A DNA stretch of 64,000 bases from Embleya scabrispora (GCF_002024165.1 NZ_MWQN01000001.1:1240001-1304000), one strand, 5' to 3'; counted from the first letter of the stretch, positions 44,602 through 54,900 are shown. Program-made: numbers and translations. The notes: generated from the letters alone by a model not told the origin.

Positions 44602-45363
44602 ATGGATCGGATCACACCGTTGAGGACCCTCGCAGACATGGCGCCGACCACAACGGACGTGGCGGGCGCCAGCGGGAACGAGCCCACCATCTTCGTCGCG
44701 GGCCTGGTCCTCGTCGCAGCCGGCGCCCTGTTGGCACTCGCGGGCCGCCGCCGATTCGCGGATGACGGAGAAGACCCGGAAGACGAATACGACGAGGAGC
44801 CATTCAAGGCACCCCCAATACCAACCAGGGCAACCACCAACACGGCACAGCCGAAGGAAAGTTCACCCACCTCGAACAAAACCGAACCCGGCACAACCCC
44901 GAACACACCCGAACCGACGCCAAGTCCCACGCCCCCGAAGCCCGAAACCAAAACCAAAACCACGCCAACGAGCCCGAAGCCTTCAACAGACACGAAGCCC
45001 ACACCCAAGTCCCCGCCCCCAACCCCACAAGCATCGCCGGCCTCGGACCCCACCCCCACCACCACCCGGGCAATCAACACCGCAACAGCCGACACCACCC
45101 CAAAACAAGCCCAGAAGCCCAACCCAACACCCAACGAACCCCCCACACCCGACCCGACACCAGCACCGGCACCGGCACCGGCACCGGCACCGGCACCGGC
45201 ACCCACGACCAACGCCCCCTCACCCCGCGACCCCACTCCGCAGCCCCACCCCGGACCCACCACCGCCCCAAAGCCGCCCCCAACGGCGACAACAAACACC
45301 GACGCCGCCCCCGAACCCCCCGCCCCGACACAGAACCCCCCTTCCGAGCCGACCCTCTCTTGA
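44602..45363 (+). CDS. possible single-pass membrane protein with long Pro/Thr tail
   Basis: A 253-residue frame. Residues about 28-48 (EPTIFVAGLVLVAAGALLALAG) are a membrane helix followed by RRR, then an acidic patch, then about 180 residues almost wholly of Pro, Thr, Ala, Lys and Ser, including PAPAPAPAPAP encoded by a GGCACC hexamer run (about 45160-45205). The composition suits a cell-wall-spanning stalk. No clear ribosome binding site and no sortase motif are visible, and the tail's A/C-rich composition is unlike neighbours, so expression is uncertain. Confidence 0.5.
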   Translation: MDRITPLRTLADMAPTTTDVAGASGNEPTIFVAGLVLVAAGALLALAGRRRFADDGEDPEDEYDEEPFKAPPIPTRATTNTAQPKESSPTSNKTEPGTTPNTPEPTPSPTPPKPETKTKTTPTSPKPSTDTKPTPKSPPPTPQASPASDPTPTTTRAINTATADTTPKQAQKPNPTPNEPPTPDPTPAPAPAPAPAPAPAPTTNAPSPRDPTPQPHPGPTTAPKPPPTATTNTDAAPEPPAPTQNPPSEPTLS

Positions 45364-45384
45364 GGCTCGCGCCATTGGCAGCGG

Positions 45385-45975
45385 ATGGCCGGTGCGGGCC
45401 CGTCCGAGTCGGTGATGGGCCGCCGCCGGCGTTCGCGGCTCCAAGACACCGGCCCCCGACGAGACGCGCGCATTGGTCGGCGAAAACCGGCTGGCAGCGG
45501 CGGGCAGGGAGGGGGCTCGGGTCGAGTCCTCCGAGGAAGCTTCCCGAGTGGGCCGGGTGTTCTCGACGGGCGTTGCGCCTTGGGTTGCGGGTGGCCGGCG
45601 CGGGGCCGGTCCGAGTCGGTGATGGGCCGCCGCCAGCGTTCGGGGCTCCAAGACACCGGGCTCCCGACGAGACACGCGCATCGGTCGGCGAAAACCGGCT
45701 GGCAGCGGCGGGCAGGGAGGGGGCTCGGGTCGAGTCCTCCGAGGAAGCTTCCCGAGTGGGCCGGGTGCTCTCGACGGGCGTTGCGCCTTGGGTTGCGGGT
45801 GGCCGGCGCGGGGCCGGTCCGAGTCGGTGATGGGCCGCCGCCAGCGTTCGGGGCTCCAAGACACCGGGCTCCCGACGAGACACGCGCATCGGTCGGCGAA
45901 AACCGGCTGGCAGCGGCGGGCAGGGAGGGGGCTCGGGTCGAGTCCTCCGGCGAGCCTTTCCGAGCGGGCCGGGTG
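45385..45975 (+). repeat. three direct copies of a 207-208 bp repeat
   Basis: The marker GAGTCGGTGATGGGCC recurs at 45406, 45613 and 45821, giving units of 207 and 208 bases. Other shared blocks are GGCGAAAACCGGCTGGCAGC and CGGGTCGAGTCCTCCG. The copies are nearly identical, and open frames in them are by-products of composition. Confidence 0.85.
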
Positions 45976-46361
45976 GCATCGGGGGCGTATGGGGAGGAGT
46001 TGGGGGTTCGGAATCGGATTTCGGCGGGGTGGTTGTTGGCTTCAGGCTTCGGTGACCTGCGGTTTTGCGGTGTCGGGGTGGAGAGTCGGGCGTCGAGGGC
46101 CGGTTTCGTGTATTGAGACCCGCTCAACGCCTGAGTGGAGACCGAAACCGCCCGATCGGAACCGGCTTCGGGCACTGCGACCCCACAGAGGCCGTTAAAA
46201 AGACCGAAAGTGCCCAGCAGAGGCCGAAACCGGATCCCGGGGCGCCCTAAACGGCCCTCGCCTGCACTGACCTGCGGTTTTCTTCCGCACTGAGGCAAAC
46301 TGCACCCCACGCGATCCGGGTTCGCGAGCCTTCGTCACCCACACGCCCACCGCCCCCGAAA
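45976..46361. other. unique spacer between inverted repeat arms
   Basis: About 385 bases of lower GC between the direct and inverted repeat blocks. No gene is seen. Several GACCGAAA/CCGGTTTC-like short motifs occur. Confidence 0.4.
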
Positions 46362-46862
46362 CCACCCGGCCCACTCGGAAAGCCTCCCCGGAGGACTCGA
46401 CCCGGGCACCTCCCTGCCCACCGCTGCCAGCCGGTTTTCGCCGACCGATGCGCGCGTCTCGTCGAGGGCCGCAGATCTCGGAGCCCCGAACGCTGGCGGC
46501 GGCCCACCACCGACTCGGACCAACCCCGCACCGGCCACCCGCAACCCAAAGCGCAACGCCCGTCGAGAACACCCGGCCCACTCGGAAAGCCTCCCCGGAG
46601 GACTCGACCCGAGCCCCTCCCTGCCCCCGCTGCCAGCCGGTTTTCACCGACCAATGCGCGCGTCTCGTCGAGGGCCGCAGATCTCGGAGCCCCGAACGCT
46701 GGCGGCGGCCCACCACCGACTCGGACCAACCCCGCACCGGCCACCCGCAACCCAAAGCGCAACGCCCGCCGAAACCACCCGGCCCACTCGGAAAGGCCCG
46801 CCGGAGGACTCGACCCGAGCCCCCTCCCCGCCCCCGCTGCCAGCCGAATTTCGCCGAGCAAC
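46362..46862 (-). repeat. inverted copies of the 207-bp repeat
   Basis: Two and a half copies in the opposite orientation. The marker complement CCACCACCGACTCGG recurs near 46504 and 46710 (spacing about 206). Together with the three direct copies they form a large inverted repeat with about 0.5 kb arms. Confidence 0.8.
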
Positions 46863-46972
46863 ACGCCCGTCTCGCCGGAGACCGGCCTCGTCAGGCTTGC
46901 CGCTGGGCTAGGCCTCCGGGCGTCACTCGGCCGCCGCGGCCGCCCGCGCGCCCGGACTGTGGCTCCGCGGGT

Positions 46973-47449
46973 TCACCCGCGTGCGGCGCCGCCCGTGTGG
47001 GCGACGTCGCCCGTTTCGCGGCGGGGCCATTCTCGGCCCTCTGTGCTTTCGACCGCGCGGTTGAAGCGGGTCAGGACGTCGAACAGTTCGCGGCGTTCGC
47101 CCTCGTTCCAGGACGCCAATACGCGGTCCAGGCCCCGGCAGTGGCCGGCGCGCTCCGTCGCGAGGTGTTCGGTGCCCGCCTCGGTGATGCGCAGTTTGCG
47201 GGCCAGGCCGCCGTCCGGGTCTGCGATGCGCTCCGCGTCGCCTGCTCGCAGGAGTGCGGCCACCTGGCGGTTCACCGTCGAGGTGTCGAGCCGAAACGCT
47301 TCTGCGAGCGCGCCGATCGTCATCGGTCCCTCGACCTCCAGGCGGGTCAGCAGCAGGTAGGCCGACCGCTCCATGCCGTCGCCCCGCCGCTTGCCCATGA
47401 CGTGGTGCCGAGCGATCAGCATCAGCTCCCGCTCGATGCCTTCCAACAC
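46973..47449 (-). CDS. MarR family transcriptional regulator
   Basis: A 158-residue regulator. The GTG at 47449 (MLEGIERELMLIARHHV) is chosen after GGCGGGA; a longer TTG-started frame would run into the operator palindrome. The winged helix spans about residues 33-95 (MTIGALAEAFRLDTSTVNRQVAALL, wing DPDGGLARKLRITEAG). It is divergent from an EmrB/QacA-type exporter, and a perfect 37-base palindrome lies between them. The standard inference is that it represses the exporter and itself until a drug-like ligand binds. Confidence 0.9.
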   Translation of the reverse strand: MLEGIERELMLIARHHVMGKRRGDGMERSAYLLLTRLEVEGPMTIGALAEAFRLDTSTVNRQVAALLRAGDAERIADPDGGLARKLRITEAGTEHLATERAGHCRGLDRVLASWNEGERRELFDVLTRFNRAVESTEGREWPRRETGDVAHTGGAARG

Positions 47450-47507
47450 ATCCACTCCCGCCTTCACACCCGATGCGCCGTGTACGACCCTAGCGCCGAG
47501 CCCCAGC

Positions 47508-47544
47508 AATGTGCACGATACACATCATGTGTATCGTGCACATT
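47508..47544. promoter_or_regulatory. perfect 37-bp palindrome, MarR operator
   Basis: Two 18-base arms (left AATGTGCACGATACACAT) are exact reverse complements around a central C at 47526. Each arm also contains TGTG...CACA, so two dimers could bind side by side. It is in the intergenic region of the MarR/MFS pair. Confidence 0.8.
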
Positions 47545-47612
47545 CATTGACCGCGGCAATCATTTCGACGGTGCCGGCTCCGAGTTCCGGAACCGCGAGC
47601 TTCGAGTCCCAA

Positions 47613-47661
47613 GCCACAGGCCACGAGCCACAAGCCACGAGCCACAAGCCACAAGCCACAA
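47613..47661 (+). repeat. seven tandem 7-bp repeats in exporter leader
   Basis: Seven units of GCCACAA (variants GCCACGA, GCCACAG) fill the leader up to six bases before the AGGAGG of the MFS gene. Confidence 0.8.
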
Positions 47662-47678
47662 GCCCCAGGAGGCAGTCA

Positions 47679-49211
47679 GTGACCGGTTCGAGCGGCATAC
47701 CGGAGCCGAGCCCGGCGAGTGCGGGTGCCGGTGCCGGCGCGGCCGGCGTCCTCCCCCATCCGCCCGCCACCGTGGATCGCGCCGGTCGGGTGGTGGCCGT
47801 ACTCGCCTTCTGCGGCGTGGTCGTCGCGCTGATGCAGACCCTGGTCGTCCCGCTGCTGCCGAACCTGCCCCGGATGCTCGACACCTCGCCCGCCGACGCC
47901 TCCTGGGTGGTCACCGCCACGCTGCTGTCGGGGGCGGTCTGCACACCCGTGATGGGGCGCCTCGGCGACATGTTCGGCAAACGTCGGATCCTGGTCGTCA
48001 GCCTCGGCCTGATGGTCGCCGGATCCGTGTTGTGCGCGTTGTCCGACTCGCTGCTCCCGATGGTGGGCGGCCGTCTGCTCCAAGGCGCGTCGTTCGGCGT
48101 GATCCCGCTCGGCATCAGCATCATGCGCGACGAACTCCCGCCCGCGAAGCTGGGTTCCTCGATCGCGCTGATGAGCGCGACGCTCGGCATCGGCGGCGCG
48201 ATCGGACTGCCGGTGGCCGCGTTGATCGCGCAGAACGCCGACTGGCACATGATGTTCTGGGCGGCCGGCGCGATCGGCGCGCTGGACATCGTTCTGGTAC
48301 TGCTCCTCGTGCCGGAGTCGCCGATCCGACTGCCCGGACGCTTCGACTTCGCCGGCGCGGGCGGCCTGTCCGTCGGACTCGTCGCCCTGCTGCTCGCCAT
48401 CACCAAGGGTGCCGGCTGGGGCTGGGGCAGCGCTGTCACGCTCGGTCTGCTCGGCCTGGCGGTCGTGGTCCTGCTCGGCTGGGGATGGCTCGAACTGCGC
48501 ACCGCCCAGCCGCTCGTCGACCTGCGCGTCTCGGCCCGCCCGCAGGTGCTCTTCACCAACCTCGCCTCGGTCGTGGTCGGTTTCGCGATGTTCGCCCAGT
48601 CGCTGGTGTTCCCGCAGGTGCTGATGAACCCGGAGAGCACCGGCTACGGACTGGGCAAGAGCATGGTGGTCGCGGGTCTGTGCATGGCCCCGTCCGGGAT
48701 CGTGATGATGCTCGTCTCGCCGCTGTCGGCCCGGCTCTCCGCCGCCTACGGCCCGAAAGTCTCGCTTCTGGTGGGCACCCTGGTGATCGCGATCGGCTAC
48801 GCGTGCTCGGTGTTCATGCTCGACGCGATCTGGAAGATCGTCGCGATGGCGGTGCTGTCGGCGATCGGCGTGGCCCTGGCCTACGCGGCGATGCCCTCGC
48901 TGATCATGCAGGCGGTGCCGATCGGCGAGACCGGGTCGGCGACGGGCCTGAACACGCTGATGCGCTCGATCGGGACCTCGACGTCCAGCGCGGTGATCGG
49001 CGTCGTGGTCGCGAACCTGACGATGCGTTCGGGTGGGCGGGAGTTCCCCTCCCGCGACGCGTTCACGACCTCGCTGTGGTTGGGCTGCGGAGCGGCGGTC
49101 CTGGGCCTGTGCGTCGCGTTGTTCATCCCCGGACGCAAACCGGTCGAAGCCACACGGATCCCGGCACAAAAGCGTGCGGAAGGCACCGAGGCCGTGCCGA
49201 CGGCGACCTGA
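47679..49211 (+). CDS. MFS drug exporter, EmrB/QacA (DHA2) type
   Basis: A 510-residue inner-membrane exporter with about 14 helices. The GTG at 47679 has AGGAGG six bases upstream. Helix 1 reads VVAVLAFCGVVVALMQTLVVP. The LGDMFGKRRILV loop is the A motif, and GGRLLQGASFGVIPLGISIMRDELPP is typical of the DHA2 family. It should expel drugs or toxic metabolites in exchange for protons. It is under the divergent MarR regulator and 37-base palindrome, with a run of 7-base repeats in its leader that could vary its expression. Confidence 0.92.
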   Translation: MTGSSGIPEPSPASAGAGAGAAGVLPHPPATVDRAGRVVAVLAFCGVVVALMQTLVVPLLPNLPRMLDTSPADASWVVTATLLSGAVCTPVMGRLGDMFGKRRILVVSLGLMVAGSVLCALSDSLLPMVGGRLLQGASFGVIPLGISIMRDELPPAKLGSSIALMSATLGIGGAIGLPVAALIAQNADWHMMFWAAGAIGALDIVLVLLLVPESPIRLPGRFDFAGAGGLSVGLVALLLAITKGAGWGWGSAVTLGLLGLAVVVLLGWGWLELRTAQPLVDLRVSARPQVLFTNLASVVVGFAMFAQSLVFPQVLMNPESTGYGLGKSMVVAGLCMAPSGIVMMLVSPLSARLSAAYGPKVSLLVGTLVIAIGYACSVFMLDAIWKIVAMAVLSAIGVALAYAAMPSLIMQAVPIGETGSATGLNTLMRSIGTSTSSAVIGVVVANLTMRSGGREFPSRDAFTTSLWLGCGAAVLGLCVALFIPGRKPVEATRIPAQKRAEGTEAVPTAT

Positions 49212-49341
49212 CGGCGCATCAATTCCCGTGTCGCGCATGGCCAAACCCGCTCGGGTAACGGATGCTCGTAAGTCTTACCCAGGCGCCGACCACCCCTCCG
49301 GGAGATCGTCACCCCTACTCCGCCACTCGACGGGAGCCCCG

Positions 49342-50133
49342 ATGAGCCTTCCCACCTTCCGCGGATCGCGTACGCCCGTGCCCGATTCGAGTTCCGGGAG
49401 CACATGGACCACCACGTCCGAATGGCGACGGCAATCGCTGCCGGTGACCCTCCCCGAGGACTGGCCGGGCCTGGCCGGCGGCCTCGTGGTGGTCGCCGCG
49501 CACCCGGAGGACGCGGTGCTCGGGGTGGGCGGATTCATCTCGCGGGCGGTCGCGGGCGGCGTGCCGGTCCGGGTGGTCAGCGTGACCGACGGCGACGCCT
49601 CCCATCCGGGCAGCCGCTTACCCGGATCGGTACTGGCCGCCCGACGCGTCCGGGAATCCGATCGGGCGTTCGCCACGCTGGTCGGCAACCCCGGCGGGGT
49701 GGCCCCGGTGGAGGTGATCCGGCTGCGCATCCCGGACCGCACGGTCGGCAGCCACGAACGCGATCTGGCGGAGCGGCTGATCCCGCTCGTCGCGGGCTTC
49801 GCGCTGTGCGCCACGAACTGGCGCGAGGACGGCTTCGCGGATCACGAGAGCACCGGCCGCGCGGCCGACGCGGCGTGCCGGGAAACCGGCGTCGGGCTGG
49901 TCGAGTTCCCGCTGCGAATGTGGCAGTGGGCCCGACCGGACGACGCCCGGGTGCCGTGGAGCCGGGCCCTGCGGGTCGACCTGACCGAGGTGCAACAGGC
50001 CCGCAAGGAAAGGGCATTGTCGTGCCTGGCCTCACAGATAGCCCCGTTGGTCCCGGGCCGCGACGACCGGATCCCCCTGCCCCCGGAAAAGCTGGCCTAC
50101 TTCCGCCGCCCCTTCGAGGTGCTGTTCCGCTGA
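49342..50133 (+). CDS. PIG-L family deacetylase
   Basis: A 263-residue protein; GGGAG lies five bases before the ATG. The zinc-binding motif of the family, normally AHPDDE, is AAHPEDAVLGVGG here (residues about 52-64), so the catalytic Asp position is changed to Glu and the next acidic residue is lost. The distal zinc histidine region NWREDGFADHESTGRAA is kept. PIG-L enzymes remove acetyl from GlcNAc-type sugars, for example in mycothiol synthesis, or from glycosylated metabolites. The motif change leaves activity uncertain. Confidence 0.88.
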   Translation: MSLPTFRGSRTPVPDSSSGSTWTTTSEWRRQSLPVTLPEDWPGLAGGLVVVAAHPEDAVLGVGGFISRAVAGGVPVRVVSVTDGDASHPGSRLPGSVLAARRVRESDRAFATLVGNPGGVAPVEVIRLRIPDRTVGSHERDLAERLIPLVAGFALCATNWREDGFADHESTGRAADAACRETGVGLVEFPLRMWQWARPDDARVPWSRALRVDLTEVQQARKERALSCLASQIAPLVPGRDDRIPLPPEKLAYFRRPFEVLFR

Positions 50134-50798
50134 CGCGGCACGACGGGCCGTACACACGCCGGCGGCCGCAGCGGCCCCGGGGCACCCGGGCGTACGGGCA
50201 GCGGCCCCGAACGCCGCAGGGCCTCGGACGACGCGGCGGCCGGGCGGACCATGCGGCCACGAGGGTCAAGTGCTCGCGGTGATCCGGGCGCTCACGGCAC
50301 CCACGCGCGGCCGAGGCGGTCAGGGTGGGCGGGGACGGTCGCGGCTGACCGGAAGTCGCGGTGGCCAGGAGAGTCGCGGCTGACCGGAAGTCGCGGTGGC
50401 CAGGAGAGTCGCGGCTGACCGGGACAGTCGCGGCAGCCAGGATGTCGCGACCGGCCGCACCGCCGCCGCGGCGCCTCCTCACCCCGCTGCCCGTCCCGCA
50501 CGCGGACGCACCGCTCGCCGGCAACACCCACCCCGCGGTCCCGCCCCGATCCGGCGGCCACACTCGTGCCGCCGCCCCGCCGGCGATACCCATACGGCGA
50601 GTCCATCCCGCCCCACCGGCTCGCACGATCCCGGCCGGCCCGGCCGCCCCGGCACCCCACGCCGACCACGGGCGCCGCGTCCGGCCATGGCCGCAAGGCG
50701 CAAGGCACCGCGCACGCGCAAGGCACACCGCCCCCGCCCACCCGCACGCGCCCCACCCCGAGCCGGCATCAACCCGCAGCCCTCGGCGCCCGCCGCCC
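50134..50798. other. gene-free stretch with small tandem repeat
   Basis: About 660 bases without a convincing gene. It contains three tandem 35-bp units at 50338-50442; the rest is Pro/Arg-type GC-rich composition on every frame. Confidence 0.45.
50338..50442 (+). repeat. three tandem 35-bp units
   Basis: Units begin GTCGCGGCTGACCGG at about 50339, 50373 and 50408. The first two are identical and the third is diverged. Confidence 0.75.
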
Positions 50799-51686
50799 TC
50801 AGCCCGGGATCATCAGCCGCTCACGCAACGAAGCCAGCGTGCGGGCCAGAAGGCGGGACACGTGCATCTGCGAGATGCCGATCCGCTCGCCGATCTGCGC
50901 CTGCGTCAGGTTGCCGTAGAACCGCATGACCAGGATCGCCCGCTCACGCTGCGGCAACTCGGCCAGCAGCGGGCGCAGCGCCTCGCGGTACTCGACCAGG
51001 TCGAGCGCGTGGTCCTCGGAGCCGAGCCGGTCGCCGACCGTCTCCTGCCCGTCCGCGTCCCCGTAGGCGGTCTCGTCCAGCGAGGTCGCCGTGTACACGG
51101 TGCAGGCGTCCAGACCCTCCAGCACCTCCTCCTCGGTGATGCACAGCCGCTCGGCCAACTCGCGCGGCGTGGGCGTACGCCCGTGCATCGCGGTCAGCTC
51201 GTCGGTGGCCCGAAGCAGTTCGGTACGCAGCTCGCGCAGCCGCCGCGGCACCCGTACCGACCAGGAGGTGTCCCGGAAGAAGCGCTTGATCTCGCCGATG
51301 ATGGTCGGCATCGCGTAGGCCATGAAGCTGCTGCCGCGATCCGCCTCGTAGCGGTCGATCGCCTTGATCAGCCCGATCGTGCCGACCTGGACGATGTCCT
51401 CGACCGGCTCACCGCGCCGCCGGTAGCGCCCGGCCGCGTGCCGCACCATCGGCAGGTTCAGCTCGACGAGCAGTCCGCGCAGGTACGAGTGGTCCACGGT
51501 GCCCGGCTCCAGCGTGGCGAGCCGGGCGAGCATCAGATCGCCGGCCGCCCGGGCCATCGGCGTGGGCAGCCGGGTGACCATGTGCGGATGGGCCAACAGG
51601 TCGTCGAGATCTACGGTCGGCGCCGGCGGGGGTGCCGCGACGCGGGGTTCCGCGGTCGTGTCGAGGGTGCTCAGGCGCACGGCCAT
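50799..51686 (-). CDS. SigB/SigF-type RNA polymerase sigma factor
   Basis: A 295-residue group-3 sigma factor; GGGAGA precedes the ATG. Region 2 includes EPVEDIVQVGTIGLIKAIDRYE and FMAYAMPTIIGEIKRFFRDTSWSVRVPRRL, the hallmark of the SigB/SigF family. Region 3 follows (ELAERLCITEEEVLEGLDA), and region 4 ends with QAQIGERIGISQMHVSRLLARTLASLRERL. Such factors run general-stress or sporulation regulons and are usually held by an anti-sigma factor, but none is adjacent here. Confidence 0.94.
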   Translation of the reverse strand: MAVRLSTLDTTAEPRVAAPPPAPTVDLDDLLAHPHMVTRLPTPMARAAGDLMLARLATLEPGTVDHSYLRGLLVELNLPMVRHAAGRYRRRGEPVEDIVQVGTIGLIKAIDRYEADRGSSFMAYAMPTIIGEIKRFFRDTSWSVRVPRRLRELRTELLRATDELTAMHGRTPTPRELAERLCITEEEVLEGLDACTVYTATSLDETAYGDADGQETVGDRLGSEDHALDLVEYREALRPLLAELPQRERAILVMRFYGNLTQAQIGERIGISQMHVSRLLARTLASLRERLMIPG

Positions 51687-51932
51687 GCAGGGTCTCCCAA
51701 TCCGGATGGATGGACACCGATAACCCCGAGCGACATCGAGTCTGTGACGTGAAGCACAGGAAGATCAAGAGCCCTCCGGGGGTACGTCCTAGGGCCAGGA
51801 TCGCGACATGCGGCCTCACCTCGGCAAACGACGGACCGGCGAAACGGAAAAAACGCACGAAAGCAGCCCATACGGCGCAGCGAAATCGGACATCCCGTAA
51901 TCAAACGTCTGCCAAACGTGTCCGCAAAACGC
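51687..51932. other. promoter region of the sigma factor gene
   Basis: About 250 bases upstream of the leftward sigma factor gene, of lower GC than the surroundings. I see no confident -10/-35 pair. Confidence 0.35.
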
Positions 51933-51970
51933 CACGAACCACCACCCGAATGCTCGGGTGGTGGTTCGTG
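51933..51970 (-). terminator. hairpin terminator of pyruvate carboxylase gene
   Basis: A perfect 17-base-pair stem (arms 51933-51949 and 51954-51970, starting CACGAACCACCACCC) with loop ATGC, 30 bases past the pyc stop. Confidence 0.75.
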
Positions 51971-51999
51971 TGGATCGTTCCGGACCGATCCGGACCGGA

Positions 52000-54900
52000 T
52001 CAGCCCAGTTCGAGCAGCAGGTCCCCCGCCTCGACCGAGGACACCTGCCCGATCGCGAGCCGGGCCACCGTGCCCGCGCTCTGCGCCGTGATCGACGCCT
52101 CCATCTTCATCGCCTCGATGGTCGCCACCGTGCCGCCGGCCTCGACCTCGTCGCCCACGGCCACCTGGAGGGTGACCACGCCGCTGAACGGCGCGGCCAC
52201 GTGCTTCGGGTTCTCCGGATTGGCCCGCTCGCTCTCCGGACGCGCCGGCTTGACCGAGCGGTCGCGCACCGAGAGCACCCGGGGCTGGCCGTTCATCCGG
52301 CAGTACACGGTGCGGAAGCCCCGCTCGTCGGCCTCGCCGACCGCCTCGACCGCGAGGTAGAGCGACACGCCCGCGGACAGCTCGATGGCCAGTTCCTCAC
52401 CCTGGACCAGGCCGTACAGGAACGGCACGGTCGGCACCGCGGAGACGTCGCCGTACAACCGCTCGGCCTCGTCGTAGTCCCGGGCCGGGCCGGGGAACAG
52501 CAGCCGGTTGAGCGTCTCGCGCAGCCGGTCGCCGTCCAGCGCGGCGTCCTGCTCCGGGGTCAGCTCCACGGTGCGGGTCGCGCTCGCGGTGCGGCCCGCG
52601 AGGGCGCGGGTGCGGAACGGCTCGGGCCAGCCGCCGGGCGGGGTGCCCAGCTCGCCCTGGAGGAAGCCGATCACCGAGTCCGGCACGTCGAACGCGCCCG
52701 GGTCGGATTCGAACTTGGCCGGGTCCGCGCCCACCGCGCTCAGGTGCAGGGCCAGGTCGCCGACCACCTTGCTGGACGGGGTGACCTTGACGATGTTGCC
52801 GAGGATCCGGTTCGAGGCCGCGTAGGCGTCCTCGATGTCCTCGAACTTGTGGCCCAGGCCCAGCGCGATCGCCTGCTGGCGCAGGTTGGACAGCTGGCCG
52901 CCGGGGATCTCGTGCCGGTACACCCGCCCGGTCGGCGCGGGCAGCCCCGACTCGAACGGCGCGTACGCCTCGCGCACCGCGGCCCAGTAGGGCTCCAGGG
53001 CGCACAGCGCGTCCAGGGACAGGCCGGTGGCCCGCTCGGTGTAGTCGGTCGCGGCCACGATCGCGGACAGCGGCGGCTGGCTGGTGGTACCGGCCAGCGC
53101 GGCCGAGGCGCCGTCGATCGCGTCCACCCCGGCCTCGACCGCGGCCAGGTAGGTGGCGAGCTGGCCGCCGGCGGTGTCGTGCGTGTGCAGGTGCACCGGC
53201 AGGTCGAAGCGCTCGCGCAGCGCGCCGATCAGGGTCCGGGCGGCGGGCGCGCGGAGCAGGCCGGCCATGTCCTTGACGCACAGCACGTGTACGCCGGCCT
53301 CGACCAGCTGCTCGGCGAGCCGCAGGTAGTAGTCCAGCGTGTACAGCTGCTCGGCCGGGTTGGACAGGTCGCTCGTGTAGCAGAGCGTGCCCTCGGCGAT
53401 CGCGTGTGTGCCCAGGGTGGCCTCGATCGCCGGCCGCATCGCCTCGACGTCGTTGAGCGCGTCGAAGATGCGGAAGATGTCGATGCCGGTGCGGGCCGCC
53501 TCCTCGACGAACTTCACGCACACCTTGTCCGGGTACGGCGTGTAGCCGACCGTGTTGCGCCCGCGCAGCAACATCTGGATGTTGAGGTTGGGCATGCCCT
53601 CGCGCAGCGCCGCGAGCCGCTGCCACGGGTCCTCCTTGAGGAAGCGCAGCGCGACGTCGTAGGTCGCCCCGCCCCACGCCTCGACGCTCAGCAACTCCGG
53701 CGTCAGGCGCGCCACATAGGGGGCCGCGGCGGCGAGGTCGTAGGTGCGTACCCGGGTCGCGAGCAGCGACTGGTGCGCGTCGCGGAAGGTGGTGTCGGTG
53801 ACCGCCAGCGCGCTCTGCTCGCGCAGGGCCCGGGCGAAGCCGGCCGCGCCCAGCTCCAGGAGCCGGTCCCGGCTGCCCGAGGGCAGCTCGCCGGCGGGCA
53901 GTTCGGGGAACTTGCTGCGGGGCACCGCGATGCTGGGCGTCGGGCCGTACGGGCGGTTGACCGTGACGTCGGCCAGGTAGGCGAGCAGGCGGGTGCCGCG
54001 GTCGGCGCCGGGGCGCGAGCGGACCAGTTCGGGGTGCTCGTCGATGAACGAGGTGGTGATGCGTCCGTCGCGGAAGGCCGGGTCGTCCAACACGGCCTGC
54101 AGGAACGGGATGTTCGTGGCCACGCCGCGGATGCGGAACTCGGCCACCGCGCGCCGGGCCCGGTTGACCGCGTCGCCGAAGGTGCGGCCCCGGCAGGTCA
54201 GCTTGACCAGCATCGAGTCGAAGTAGGGCAGCACTTCGGCGCCGGTGTAGGTGCCGCCGTCGAGCCGCACGCCCGCGCCGCCCGGCGAGCGGTAGGCGGA
54301 CACCGTGCCGGTGTCGGGGCGGAAGTCGGCCGAGGGGTCCTCGGTGGTGATCCGGCACTGCAACGCGGCGCCCTGGATCCGGATCTCGCTCTGCACCAGG
54401 CCGAGGTCGGTCAGGCTCGCGCCGGCGGCGACCCGCAGCTGGGCCTGGACCAGGTCGACGCCGGTGATCTCCTCGGTGACCGTGTGCTCGACCTGGATGC
54501 GCGGGTTCATCTCGATGAACACGTAGCGGCCGCGCTCGTCGAGCAGGAACTCCACGGTGCCCGCGTTGCGGTAGCCCACGGCCTCGGCGAAGCGCACCGC
54601 GTCGGCGCAGATCCGGTCGCGCAGTTCGGGGTCGAGGTTGGGCGCGGGAGCGATCTCGATGACCTTTTGGTGCCGTCGCTGCATCGAGCAGTCGCGCTCG
54701 TACAGGTGCACCACGCCGCCGTCGGCGCCGGCCAGGATCTGTACCTCGATGTGGCGCGGGCGGATGACGGCCTCTTCGAGGAAGACCGTCGGGTCGCCGA
54801 ACGCGGTCTGCGCCTCGCGCATCGCGGTCTCGATCGAGGAGCGCAGGTCCTCGCGCCGGTCCACCTTGCGCAGCCCGCGCCCGCCACCGCCGGCGGCGGC

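Noticed and set aside
45074..46864. Long open frames running through the 207-bp repeat block
   Set aside because: They follow the repeat on both strands and in several frames, lack ribosome binding sites and consist of repeated Arg/Pro/Gly-rich peptide.
47676..49244. A 522-codon open frame antisense to the MFS exporter
   Set aside because: His/Arg/Gln-rich shadow composition; the plus-strand exporter has a ribosome binding site and membrane helices.
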